In this document: piece after piece, positions 33,944 through 42,141 of the stretch | Layout of the letters: each line of letters opens with the position of its first letter | Numbering within the stretch: position 1 is the stretch's first letter | Source of the DNA: Candidatus Thorarchaeota archaeon MP8T_1 | Lineage (GTDB): Archaea > Asgardarchaeota > Thorarchaeia > Thorarchaeales > Thorarchaeaceae | Length of the DNA stretch: 64,000 bases | Assembly (NCBI GenBank): GCA_002825465.1 | Contig: PJER01000003.1 | Span: forward strand, 1 to 64,000 | Reading direction: 5' to 3' | Position numbers and translations under genes: made by a program | The notes under the pieces: generated by a model | Seen by the model: the letters and a program-made list of their open reading frames with translations, nothing else | The model's database searches: none | Told to the model about the DNA's origin: nothing

Positions 33944-34452
33944 TCAGCCCCAGTTTCCTCAACACTATCAGTTCGTTCAATCTCTTTCAGATAACTCGCA
34001 ATCTTCCCATGTCGGTCAATCGTAGTACCTGAAGAATCTGGACTATAGGATACTGCACCGGTAGGACAGACCTTTGCACACTCGGGGTCACCGCTACAAT
34101 GGTCACATTTGATAATCCTCATTTTAACCGTATCAAGTAGGATGACTCCATTCACGCATGCTCCGACACATGATTTGCAGAGAATGCATTTGTCTTCTTC
34201 GAGATATGTCATCTTAGTGATCGGGTCGCGTCTCATTGCAAAGACTGGACATATATCGACACAAGGAGCAGTTTCACAGGGTCCACAGACATTAGGAATA
34301 TCCAGTCCCAAATCATCATACTTGACTATTTTTAGTCGAGCTAGACTTGGTTGAAATTTCCCTTCATGTTTTGCAGAACAAGCAAGCTCACAAATTCGAC
34401 ATCCCGTGCATTTATTGAAGTCAACTATCAATTGTGATGGCAGATGTACCAC
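33940..34452 (-). CDS. Four-cluster 4Fe-4S ferredoxin, AOR electron carrier
   Basis: A 170-residue HycB/FdhB-type polyferredoxin with 16 Cys in four groups: 'CTGCRICELAC' (~17), 'CGPCETAPCVDIC' (~56), 'CILCKSCVGAC' (~88) and 'CDHCSGDPECAKVC' (~113). Cross-pairing gives four [4Fe-4S] clusters. In AOR systems of anaerobes such a subunit moves electrons between AOR and ferredoxin, H2 or NAD modules. The GTG start (34452) is within a GAGGTGG context; the start could be slightly different. It is the first gene of the two-gene operon with AOR. Confidence 0.92.
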   Translation of the reverse strand: MVHLPSQLIVDFNKCTGCRICELACSAKHEGKFQPSLARLKIVKYDDLGLDIPNVCGPCETAPCVDICPVFAMRRDPITKMTYLEEDKCILCKSCVGACVNGVILLDTVKMRIIKCDHCSGDPECAKVCPTGAVSYSPDSSGTTIDRHGKIASYLKEIERTDSVEETGAE

Positions 34453-34571
34453 CTCGTGGGTCTATTATTTCACGCATTACTTCTCTAAAATCCTTTCCCT
34501 GAACCCTGTATAGTTGTTAGCCTACACGGTTTATTAAGGTTTGATTCATAGGAATGACTAGGTTATCTACA

Positions 34572-35009
34572 ATGGCAGACGAGGAAGAATTTACCGACGC
34601 AAAAGACAAGAAAAAGAAATCTGATTATGCTGCTGTGGAGTTCGAAATTGGAAATATCGAATTTGAAGCCAAAGGGAGAAGCGTAGTAGTTGAGCGTATG
34701 TTCAGACTGCTTCTTGAGAAAATCGAGGAAGGAAAACTTGTAGCGACATTCAGATTGCAAGAAGACGATGAGGAGGAGGAAGAAGAGGAGGAAGAAGATG
34801 CGTTAGACAAAGCATCAGACAAAGTATTAGATGACGCTATACTTCCAGGTACTCTTGAAGACTTTGAGGAAAAAGAAGAGGAAGAAAAACCTATTCCACT
34901 TTCTTCGGGAGATTTTGAATCCAAGATGGATCCCCCACCTGCATGGGACACCTTAGAAACTGAAGAACCCTCAATTTCAGATGCTGAGAAAGAGGAGTTT
35001 GATCTGTGA
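34572..35009 (+). CDS. Very acidic hypothetical protein
   Basis: A 145-residue soluble protein with a Glu/Asp-dominated sequence, including a run of Glu in the middle (DDEEEEEEEEED) and many acidic clusters to the end. Residues ~22-65 ('AAVEFEIGNIEFEAKGRSVV', 'VERMFRLLLEKIEEGKLVAT') could form a small folded unit. The start is ATG 34572 (MADEEEF) or ATG 34554. It is divergent from the AOR operon and convergent with ilvE (4 nt gap). No family recognised. Confidence 0.65.
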   Translation: MADEEEFTDAKDKKKKSDYAAVEFEIGNIEFEAKGRSVVVERMFRLLLEKIEEGKLVATFRLQEDDEEEEEEEEEDALDKASDKVLDDAILPGTLEDFEEKEEEEKPIPLSSGDFESKMDPPPAWDTLETEEPSISDAEKEEFDL

Positions 35010-35013
35010 TCAA

Positions 35014-36081
35014 CTACTCAATTTCAATAACCCATCCATAAGGATCTTTTCGTTCACCAGATTGGATACCGGTTAGCTCATCAAAAAGATGTTGGGTAAG
35101 TTTTCCGGTATTCCCATCTGATATCGTATAGCTATTGTTCTTGTACCATAATGATCCGACTGGTGCAATAATAGCTGCAGTTCCGCAACCAAACATCTCA
35201 GTCACTTTTCCAGATGCTATTCCTTCAATAACCTCATCTATTGAAATGGGCCTTTCTTTCACAATAAGACCCATGTCTCGTGTAAGGGTTATTACAGAAT
35301 CACGAGTGATTCCAGAAAGTATTGATCCTGTCAGTGGCGGAGTAACGAGCTCATCATCAAATTTCACAAAGATATTCATAGTTCCAACCTCTTCAAGATA
35401 TTTTCTTTCAAGAGCATCCATCCAGAGAACTTGTGAATACCCAACTTTTGCAGCATCAGTACCAGCCAATAAGCTCGCAGCATAGTTACCCATTGTCTTA
35501 GCAGCACCAACTCCCCCGCGAACAGCTCGTACATGTTCGGTACTAAGATAGATTTTCACTGGACTAAATCCTTCTTTGAAATATGGGCCAACTGGACTTA
35601 GAATTATATAATAGAGATACTCATCTGACGGTTTAACTCCCAGTTTCGCTTGCGTCGCAATCATTGTCGGACGAATGTAGAGAGAACTACCTGTTACCTC
35701 TGGAATCCATTCTCGTTCGACTCGCAACAATTCTTTTAGAGAATGAAGGGCGAAATCTATGTCGATTTTAGGCATAACCATTCGAACAGCTGATTCATTG
35801 AAACGAATGAAATTACGTTCTGGTCGAAAGAGTAGTGTACGTGTGCCACGACGATAAGCCTTCATTCCTTCAAAAATTCCTTGGCCATAATGAAGACATA
35901 ATGCCGCTGGACTTAGGGAGATGTTTCCATAGGGATGAATGATCGCATCATGCCAGTGACCATTGTTATATTTCATTGAAAACATATGGTCTGTAAATTC
36001 TGTTCCAAAGGGAATTTTTAGAACATCTTTTGGTTTCTGTTTCAGATTATCAGAGGAAACAAGATTTGTACTGATATTCAT
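35014..36081 (-). CDS. ilvE: Branched-chain amino acid aminotransferase
   Basis: A 355-residue fold-type IV PLP aminotransferase of the long BCAT group. It moves amino groups between Leu/Ile/Val and 2-oxoglutarate. Features: 'FSMKYNNGHWHDAIIHPYGN' and 'LHYGQGIFEGMKAYRRG' near the N-terminus, 'RPERNFIRFNESAVRM', the PLP-lysine region 'GGVGAAKTMGNYAASLLAGT' (Lys ~195) and 'GTAAIIAPVGSLWYKN' at the C-terminus. Length is normal for this group (~355). Start ATG 36081 fits the family N-terminus. With GdhA and AOR nearby it could take part in amino-acid catabolism or in biosynthesis. Confidence 0.95.
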   Translation of the reverse strand: MNISTNLVSSDNLKQKPKDVLKIPFGTEFTDHMFSMKYNNGHWHDAIIHPYGNISLSPAALCLHYGQGIFEGMKAYRRGTRTLLFRPERNFIRFNESAVRMVMPKIDIDFALHSLKELLRVEREWIPEVTGSSLYIRPTMIATQAKLGVKPSDEYLYYIILSPVGPYFKEGFSPVKIYLSTEHVRAVRGGVGAAKTMGNYAASLLAGTDAAKVGYSQVLWMDALERKYLEEVGTMNIFVKFDDELVTPPLTGSILSGITRDSVITLTRDMGLIVKERPISIDEVIEGIASGKVTEMFGCGTAAIIAPVGSLWYKNNSYTISDGNTGKLTQHLFDELTGIQSGERKDPYGWVIEIE

Positions 36082-36235
36082 GGAACATACACGTATCTCA
36101 CATAAACAACGTACCTCTTAAGAAAATAGGTTTGCTCACATTTCGTTTTTTTGTCTGAAGTATCAAACAGATGAAATGGAATAGCTTAAAACAATGCAAA
36201 TCCATTCTCGTTTTGAATGCAAGGAGTACGTGATA

Positions 36236-36841
36236 ATGAGTCACCATGAAGGTTCCCCGCCGCAGGATGATTTCTTTGTTGATCCAAAAGAGGTTCTTTC
36301 TCAATATAGTGTGGAATGGGTTTCACTAAGGAAGTCATATGACGAGTTAAAGCAACAATTAGACAATATTCAAGCTGAACTCAATACTCTGGATAGGAAA
36401 CTAGAAACAGGACAAATTACAGATCAACAACATATCAAGCTATACAGAGAAAAGTGGGCACAATCAACTCAAATGATTCAAGTCAAGAGAGAAGTAGAAA
36501 GTAGACTCTATGAAATCCAAAAGGAGATTAGAGAAGCAAATAAGCAGCTCAAACAGATGGAAATAGAGAGAGAACGTAGGGAAAGAATTGAACAAGAACG
36601 AAGTCATGCTATGATCGAGTGGATGAGTCTGAAACAGGGTTTCGATTTAGTTGATGCTCGTAGGAGAGAAATCAATTCTGAAACAGATAAGATTGAGCTT
36701 GATAGGAGAAAGGGAAAAATCTCAGAAGAACAATACCGCCAAAAGAGGGTGGAACATATTCGACAACTTGCAGAACTTAGTGTTGTCGAATCCGATGTGA
36801 AACGACGACTAGCAGAGCTTCTCGAGATAATTCGAGGATAA
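36236..36841 (+). CDS. Coiled-coil protein of unknown function
   Basis: A 201-residue protein. After a short acidic/proline start (SHHEGSPPQDDFFVDPKEVL) it is a continuous helix-rich coiled coil of two similar halves: 'SLRKSYDELKQQLDNIQAEL' with 'GQITDQQHIKLYREKW', and 'SLKQGFDLVDARRREINSET' with 'GKISEEQYRQKRVEHI'. Each half is a helix, a 'G-(Q/K)-I-(T/S)-(D/E)-x-Q' turn and another helix, so it appears to be an internal duplication. Start ATG 36236 follows GGAG with 9 nt spacing. No family recognised; Snf7-like or bZIP-like identity is not supported. Confidence 0.7.
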   Translation: MSHHEGSPPQDDFFVDPKEVLSQYSVEWVSLRKSYDELKQQLDNIQAELNTLDRKLETGQITDQQHIKLYREKWAQSTQMIQVKREVESRLYEIQKEIREANKQLKQMEIERERRERIEQERSHAMIEWMSLKQGFDLVDARRREINSETDKIELDRRKGKISEEQYRQKRVEHIRQLAELSVVESDVKRRLAELLEIIRG

Positions 36842-36868
36842 CTGAATTAAAAAATAAAATAGAAGGCA

Positions 36869-36891
36869 ACAGGATCCATTTTGGATCCTGT
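36869..36891 (-). terminator. Hairpin terminator between convergent genes
   Basis: A perfect 9-bp stem ACAGGATCC / GGATCCTGT around a 5-nt loop. On the minus strand it lies 14 nt after the gdhA stop and is followed by a T-rich tract (TTCTATTTTATTTTTTAA), a good gdhA terminator; it could also serve the convergent coiled-coil gene. Confidence 0.65.
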
Positions 36892-36904
36892 GCAATAGAA
36901 CTAT

Positions 36905-38257
36905 TTATGCGCGATGACCTTGGTCAATCATTGCATCTGCAACTTTCAAGAAACCAGCGATATTTGCACCTACAACATAGTTGCCTTTCATGCCGAATTT
37001 CTCTGAAGTCTTGTAGGCACTCTCATGAATAGCCTTCATGATTTGATGTAATTTAGCATCGACTTCTTCTCTTGTCCAGAAGAAGCGTTGACTATTCTGA
37101 GCCATCTCAAGCCCTGATACTGAAACACCACCTGCGTTTGCAGCCTTCCCAGGTGCAAAGAGAATACCTGCTTCCTGGAAGATTGCCACACCCTCAGGAA
37201 CTGTGGGCATGTTCGCACCTTCACCTACAGCAAGAACACCATTGTCAACAAGCATCTTTGCTTCCTTGGCATCAACCTCATTTTGAGTTGCACTCGGTAG
37301 TGCAATATCACACTTGAGGCTCCATGGTGTACCATCAGCAGTCTTTGTGTAATCAACATTGAAGTGATCTGCGTATTCGCTGATGCGGCCTCTACGGTTG
37401 TTCTTCAAGTCCATTACCCAATCAAGTTTCTCCTGGGTGATACCATCAGGATCATGAATCCAACCAGTTGAGTCGCTAAGTGCTATAACTTTTGCACCTA
37501 ATTGGATACACTTCTCTGTGGCATATTGAGCAACATTACCAGATCCAGAAACTACTACTGTCTTGCCCTTCATATCTTCGCCTTTTGTCTTGAGCATCTC
37601 TTGTACAAAGTATACGCAACCAAAACCTGTAGCTTCAGGACGAATTAAACTACCGCCCCATCCAGCTCCCTTGCCAGTTAAAACGCAAGTACCATGGTTA
37701 TTAGTTATCTTTCTGTATGCACCATAAAGATAGCCGATTTCACGACCACCAACTCCAATATCACCTGCAGGTACATCAATAAATTGACCAACATGACGAT
37801 AGAGCTCGAACATGAAACTTTCGCAGAAGCTTTCAACCTCTGCATCAGTCTTACCCTTGGGGTCGAAATCAGAACCACCTTTCGCACCACCCATTGGGAG
37901 GGTGGTTAGGCTATTTTTGAAGATCTGCTCAAATCCTAAGAATTTCAGCACACCTTGATTGACTGTTGGATGAAGTCGTAGACCACCTTTGTAAGGTCCA
38001 ATTGCTGAGTTGAACTGAATTCTGAAACCTCTGTTTACTTGAATCTTACCATCCTTATCCTTCCAAGGCACACGAAACTGAATAATTCTTTCAGGCTCGG
38101 TGATTCTCTCTAAAATTGAGAATTCCTCGTATTTAGGATATTTCTTGATAGCAGGTTCTAGAGATTCGAGAACTTCTAGTGCAGCTTGATGGAATACCTT
38201 CTGACCAGGGTCTTTCTCGACTAGTCCGTTGTAAACACTCTCTATGTATTTGTCCAT
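36905..38257 (-). CDS. gdhA: Glutamate dehydrogenase
   Basis: A 450-residue hexameric (class I, bacterial-like long type) glutamate dehydrogenase that links glutamate to 2-oxoglutarate and ammonia. Visible motifs: 'KGGLRLHPTVNQGVLKFLGF', catalytic Lys in 'LPMGGAKGGSDFDPKGKTDA' (~residue 125), 'DVPAGDIGVGGREIGYLYGA', the nucleotide loop 'VVSGSGNVAQYATEK' and 'LPSATQNEVDAKEAKMLVDN'. The start is ATG 38257 (MDKYIESVYNG), with GGTGA 8 nt ahead; the longer frame adds an unlikely N-terminus. Upstream lies a TATA-like AAATTATATGC (38308-38318) and an inverted repeat (38335-38359), so regulation by a repressor or activator is likely. A hairpin terminator follows. Confidence 0.96.
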   Translation of the reverse strand: MDKYIESVYNGLVEKDPGQKVFHQAALEVLESLEPAIKKYPKYEEFSILERITEPERIIQFRVPWKDKDGKIQVNRGFRIQFNSAIGPYKGGLRLHPTVNQGVLKFLGFEQIFKNSLTTLPMGGAKGGSDFDPKGKTDAEVESFCESFMFELYRHVGQFIDVPAGDIGVGGREIGYLYGAYRKITNNHGTCVLTGKGAGWGGSLIRPEATGFGCVYFVQEMLKTKGEDMKGKTVVVSGSGNVAQYATEKCIQLGAKVIALSDSTGWIHDPDGITQEKLDWVMDLKNNRRGRISEYADHFNVDYTKTADGTPWSLKCDIALPSATQNEVDAKEAKMLVDNGVLAVGEGANMPTVPEGVAIFQEAGILFAPGKAANAGGVSVSGLEMAQNSQRFFWTREEVDAKLHQIMKAIHESAYKTSEKFGMKGNYVVGANIAGFLKVADAMIDQGHRA

Positions 38258-38307
38258 ACTCACACTCACCAGTAGTGGTAGACAAGTCCCGCTCGGATAA
38301 TGACTTG

Positions 38308-38359
38308 CATATAATTTCATCGGATGGTACTCATTTACTAAACGGCGTTAATTTAGTAA
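38308..38359 (-). promoter_or_regulatory. gdhA promoter with upstream inverted repeat
   Basis: On the minus strand, TATA-like AAATTATATGC (38308-38318) is ~50 nt ahead of the gdhA ATG. Just upstream lies a perfect inverted repeat, TTACTAAA (38335-38342) and TTTAGTAA (38352-38359) with a 9-nt spacer, placed as an operator or activator site; the divergent PAC2-like gene could share it. Confidence 0.5.
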
Positions 38360-38412
38360 CACGAACAGTCATTAACAGGATAGAGAGATAGGAAATAACG
38401 GAGAAAATGCTA

Positions 38413-39048
38413 ATGTTCGAACAAGAGTGGGTCTCTCCAGTTCTAGAGGTTTACAAGAAGAGGAAGATTGAGGAAACCTACACAGTAATACTTGGATTGA
38501 ATCCCTTAGGGCAAGCACTCTGCAGACACCTGTATGAAAGAAATCAGTTTGAATCTGTTCTCATCATCAATTCTCCAGCATTCTCTTCTTGGAACAGATA
38601 TCCAGTTGATGTAAAAGCTCCGGTCGTTCCGGTTCATGCAATGGTCAGTGATGAAATAATGCTGATTTTTGGGGATGTAATGATCAAGGAATTTGATTGG
38701 ATGACAGATTTGCTTTTTTATCTAAGAGGGAATGTTCCTACGCGATTCGTAGTTTCTGTAGTCAGTCATGAGGGACCAACTTGCGGTCAAGCACTTTCAA
38801 AGAAAGGAGACCGATTATTGAAGAGAATGGATGTACCGATAGGAAGAGCAGATTTCTACGATGGAGTAGCTGCTCCACTGATAAGTGCAGGTAGTGTTGC
38901 AGGACTTGATCCTGTTGTGTTATTTCTAGAAGAGAGTCAAGACCAAGAACTTGTCTTACAGATTGACGACGTGTCAGTGTATCAATCAGAAATAGATTAT
39001 ATTGCCGAGCTACTCGAAAAGGGTCTGGATATGACGCTCTCATATTGA
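38413..39048 (+). CDS. PAC2-like (proteasome-assembly-chaperone superfamily) protein
   Basis: A 211-residue alpha/beta protein. The order 'YTVILGLNPLGQALCRHLYE' (strand, Gly turn, helix), 'SDEIMLIFGDVMIKEFDWMT', 'VSVVSHEGPTCGQALSKKGD' and 'PIGRADFYDGVAAPLISAGS' recalls PAC2-family archaeal proteins, where a late strand followed by a G-hydrophobic loop is typical. The match is by pattern and not strong; it could also be another nucleosidase-like Rossmann protein. Start ATG 38413 (MFEQEWVSP) follows GGAG with 9 nt spacing, rather than ATG 38407. It is divergent from gdhA. Confidence 0.6.
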   Translation: MFEQEWVSPVLEVYKKRKIEETYTVILGLNPLGQALCRHLYERNQFESVLIINSPAFSSWNRYPVDVKAPVVPVHAMVSDEIMLIFGDVMIKEFDWMTDLLFYLRGNVPTRFVVSVVSHEGPTCGQALSKKGDRLLKRMDVPIGRADFYDGVAAPLISAGSVAGLDPVVLFLEESQDQELVLQIDDVSVYQSEIDYIAELLEKGLDMTLSY

Positions 39049-39200
39049 TAGAGTCATAGATCTACTCTATACCGAAATGAGAATTTTGCAAATGTTTATT
39101 TCACTCCAACTGAATTGTTACCTAGGGCAGAATTTCGTGAGAAATTTAAAATTTTATCAAACAATTAAGGAAGGCGAATAATACGATAGAACTAATTATA

Positions 39201-39431
39201 ATGGCATTTGTTATTTTGATTTGTGCTTCGTTTACTTATAGTGGTAGTATGAGAGCTAGTGGAAGAACAAGAATTACACGACCAACTGAAGACTCCGCTG
39301 TGGGGATGGGAGGGGTTCGTGCAAGAGATTTCTCATATGTTGATCGAACTGGAAAGGGTTTTCCTGTAGGACTTAAACGTGAGAGAAGCGAGAAACCCAG
39401 TTTTAAAGAACCAAGAAGGAAACCTAGGTAA
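39201..39431 (+). CDS. Small basic protein with hydrophobic N-terminus, hypothetical
   Basis: A 76-residue frame. The first ~14 residues are hydrophobic (MAFVILICASFTYS) and may form a signal or membrane anchor; the rest is hydrophilic and very basic (RASGRTRITRP... KRERSEKPSFKEPRRKPR), rich in Arg/Ser/Pro. A TATA-like TTTAAAATTTTATC lies ~55 nt upstream. It resembles no family I know. It sits in the 430-nt space between the PAC2-like gene and the convergent regulator gene. Gene status is plausible but not certain. Confidence 0.4.
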   Translation: MAFVILICASFTYSGSMRASGRTRITRPTEDSAVGMGGVRARDFSYVDRTGKGFPVGLKRERSEKPSFKEPRRKPR

Positions 39432-39477
39432 TGTGTTCAGCAAATTAAATTGCTGCCATGTATTAGCTAGAATATTG

Positions 39478-40188
39478 CTAGGAACCGCGACCATAACTAT
39501 CTCGATCTTTTCCTCCTAGAGATTCATACCTATCCTCTAAACTATGACTGTCAATTAAATTAGCATCGCATTCTTTACACATCAAAGCTCGGGTCTCTCG
39601 TGCTTCGACGATATTGCCACAAGAAATGCAAGTCCAAAGCCCACCTTGTAATAATTTGGTTTTCCTGAACACGATGCGAGCTATGTCGCGAAGAGATTCA
39701 GGGCAGTTACGAGCTACTCCTGCTATACCATGTTCGGACCAGTCGCACAACACTGAAACAAGTGTTGTCATAAGTTCAATAATTCGAGTAGTCCGTTCTT
39801 CAATCTCCAATGACGTTTCAGATTTCGTATCACGAGGCGCATCAGGTATTTTCGACAATATTTCAGTAAATGCAAAGAATGCTGGAGGAGGAAATCGATC
39901 TTTACTTCGAGATTCAACCATTTGACCAAGAACTGCCGAAATCATGAGTGTTTGGGTATAGTCTTCCCCCAATATCTTCTCTGTTTCTTTGACTATCTTT
40001 TCAGGATCTATTTTGTATTTGCTTGGTTTCAAGTCATTTTCTTTCGCTATTTCATGAACAGATTCAATCAGACCATATCCCTTCTTCATCATACGATTAA
40101 CCCGTCGAGCAACGGTTGGATATGTGAGACCTGCATCCTCTGCTAGCTTGTGTAAAAGCTCTCTAGCGGTATGACTCAATAATAGCAC
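39478..40188 (-). CDS. Predicted HTH protein with C-terminal zinc ribbon
   Basis: A 236-residue soluble protein. The N-terminus ('TARELLHKLAEDAGLTYPTV' with 'ARRVNRMMKKGYGLIESV') looks like a helix-turn-helix with a recognition-helix A-R-R-V-N-R-M. The middle is helical. Residues ~185-215 form a zinc ribbon ('CISCGNIVEARETRALMCKEC', CxxC/CxxC). A transcription or RNA-linked role is inferred. The start is unclear: GTG 40188 lacks a good ribosome site. It is divergent from the PRPP-synthetase-like gene. Confidence 0.65.
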   Translation of the reverse strand: MLLLSHTARELLHKLAEDAGLTYPTVARRVNRMMKKGYGLIESVHEIAKENDLKPSKYKIDPEKIVKETEKILGEDYTQTLMISAVLGQMVESRSKDRFPPPAFFAFTEILSKIPDAPRDTKSETSLEIEERTTRIIELMTTLVSVLCDWSEHGIAGVARNCPESLRDIARIVFRKTKLLQGGLWTCISCGNIVEARETRALMCKECDANLIDSHSLEDRYESLGGKDRDSYGRGS

Positions 40189-40327
40189 AGCCTGGTGGCA
40201 CAGATTCTATGCAAGACCTTCATTTTAGGTTATGCGTTACCTTATAATTTTCAGGCAACCAAAATATTTACCTTAGGGACAAAGCTCTTTAGGGTGTTAA
40301 ATTGGGCCAGAATTGTCGGTGCATATC

Positions 40328-41314
40328 ATGAAAGATTATGATGTCATCTTAGCTAGTGGCGCTGAACACCTTCAATATCGGTTTGAAGAACTTGGCTACA
40401 GGGTTTATACTTCGTCTTTAAATTACGATAATAAACGATTTTTCCCCAATGGTGATGTCTACGTCAAGATTGAAAAAATTGCTCAGTTATCGAGGAGACG
40501 AGTAGTCGTTGTCCAGAGCTGCACAGGTTCTGGACCTGCGGAATCAGAGAAATGGAGTACTTCAGACAGAGTTGTTGAATTACTATTGCTTCTTGATATG
40601 CTCTCGCGACCACTAAAGGTTGAGAAATGTGGTCACAAACAATACAACTGCACTCCTGTGGAACCACCTAAACAAGTAGAAGTTGTCTTAGCGTTTCAAC
40701 CATATGGTCTCCAAGACAAATCATTTGAAACAGGTGAAGCATCATCAGGAAGATGGGCTATTGAAACCATTGCCAAAGCTTGCAACAAAATCTATGTCCT
40801 TAGTCCTCATGCACCGGATAGCCTAGAATGGGTAAGAAATCTAAAAGACAAGGGAATCTACAAGATCATTGATGTCATTCCAGACTTGGTGGAATTCGCT
40901 CGGGATGAATTCAAATTCGAGGATTGTCTTATAATAGCGCCTGACGAAGGGGCGCAGGAACGATACAAGATTGATGGATTTGGTAAGAGCCGCACTAATT
41001 CCTACAGAGTTCAGCTTCATGGAGATTTAGATGTAGCCGGTAAGAATGTTATTGTAATTGATGACCTCACTAGAAGTGGAAATACACTCTTGAAAGCCCG
41101 TGATAGACTACTTGAGCAAGGTGCAAATGAAGTAGCTCTTGCAGTAGCACATGTTGTTCCTCTAGTTGAAAGAGGCGAAGAACTGCTTGAACGGTTAATC
41201 GAGAAATGCAAGGGAATGATTGTTACCTCTAACAGTGTGAATACCGATATATTCCTCAAGGAGAATCCAAATCTAACCTATGATATTGTAGATACACTAG
41301 TTGACCAGATTTAA
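40328..41314 (+). CDS. PRPP-synthetase-like phosphoribosyltransferase-fold protein
   Basis: A 328-residue protein with the two-domain layout of ribose-phosphate pyrophosphokinase. The N-terminal half has 'FPNGDVYVKIEKIAQLSRRR' and 'VVVVQSCTGSGPAESEKWST'. The C-terminal half has the PRPP-binding loop 'NVIVIDDLTRSGNTLLKARD' (~residue 240) and 'LIIAPDEGAQERYKIDGFGK' as the interdomain loop. The usual 'flexible loop' Lys/Arg set of true Prs is only partly clear, so it could be PRPP synthetase or a diverged paralogue. Start ATG 40328 follows GGTG with ~7 nt spacing. It is 75 nt ahead of the nucleoside phosphorylase gene, so nucleotide salvage is a reasonable context. Confidence 0.8.
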   Translation: MKDYDVILASGAEHLQYRFEELGYRVYTSSLNYDNKRFFPNGDVYVKIEKIAQLSRRRVVVVQSCTGSGPAESEKWSTSDRVVELLLLLDMLSRPLKVEKCGHKQYNCTPVEPPKQVEVVLAFQPYGLQDKSFETGEASSGRWAIETIAKACNKIYVLSPHAPDSLEWVRNLKDKGIYKIIDVIPDLVEFARDEFKFEDCLIIAPDEGAQERYKIDGFGKSRTNSYRVQLHGDLDVAGKNVIVIDDLTRSGNTLLKARDRLLEQGANEVALAVAHVVPLVERGEELLERLIEKCKGMIVTSNSVNTDIFLKENPNLTYDIVDTLVDQI

Positions 41315-41388
41315 TGGCATCTTTAATTTCCTGAATATTTCGAAACCCTTTTCTCTTCCACAGATACCTTACGCGCTTGTGTTACCTG

Positions 41389-42126
41389 ATGGAATCTGAC
41401 AAAGAATATCATATTGGAATTGCACCAGGTGAAATTCCAAAACTTGTATTATTGCCTGGAGATCCGGATCGTTCAAAAAAGATAGCTGAACAATTCTTTG
41501 ATAATCCTGTAGAGATAGCAAAAAAGAGAGAATACTGGAGTTTCAAAGGAACATGGAAAGGAACTCAAGTTGCTGTCTGTTCCACAGGAATTGGGTGTCC
41601 CTCAGCGGCAATTGCCCTCGAAGAACTTGTTAAGATAGGTTGCACGACATTCATCAGAGTTGGAACATCAGGGGCGATAAGCCATGATGTTGTAGCTGGT
41701 GATGTGGTTATTTTCAGTGGTTCTGTAAGGGATGAAGGAACCTCAAGACAATATGTTCCCATCGAATTTCCTGCAGTAGCGAATCCTGATGTTGTTCTCG
41801 CCCTTGCAAAAGCCGCTAAAAGTCGAGGTTCAAGATATCATGTTGGAATTGGTCACAGTAAAGATGCATTCTACAGTGAACATCCGAAATATGTTGCAGA
41901 TCCTGAAGGAATGAAAAGAAAATGGGCTGCGATGAGAGATTCAAATGTATTAGCTACAGAAATGGAAGCAGCCGCATTATTCGTTATTGGACATCTTCGA
42001 GGAGTCAAAGTTGGAGCCGCATGTGTTGTCATTGGTGAGAATGTAGACAAAGAGGCCAAAATAGTAGGAAAACCACCTCTTGATGACCTCGTTACCATTG
42101 CTCTAGATGCCATAATATCACTGTAG
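41389..42126 (+). CDS. Uridine/purine nucleoside phosphorylase (NP-I family)
   Basis: A 245-residue NP-I family phosphorylase that splits nucleosides with phosphate into base and pentose-1-phosphate. Motifs: 'GIAPGEIPKLVLLPGDPDRS', the phosphate loop 'AVCSTGIGCPSAAIALEELV', 'FIRVGTSGAISHDVVAGDVV', and the 'ATEMEAAALFVIGHLRGVKV' ribose-binding signature (~residue 190). The uridine-phosphorylase branch is favoured by the 'PGDPDR' start, but purine substrates are not excluded. The start is ATG 41389 (MESDKEYHIG). Preceded by the PRPP-synthetase-like gene on the same strand. Confidence 0.9.
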   Translation: MESDKEYHIGIAPGEIPKLVLLPGDPDRSKKIAEQFFDNPVEIAKKREYWSFKGTWKGTQVAVCSTGIGCPSAAIALEELVKIGCTTFIRVGTSGAISHDVVAGDVVIFSGSVRDEGTSRQYVPIEFPAVANPDVVLALAKAAKSRGSRYHVGIGHSKDAFYSEHPKYVADPEGMKRKWAAMRDSNVLATEMEAAALFVIGHLRGVKVGAACVVIGENVDKEAKIVGKPPLDDLVTIALDAIISL

Positions 42127-42141
42127 TGCTAAATGGATAAA

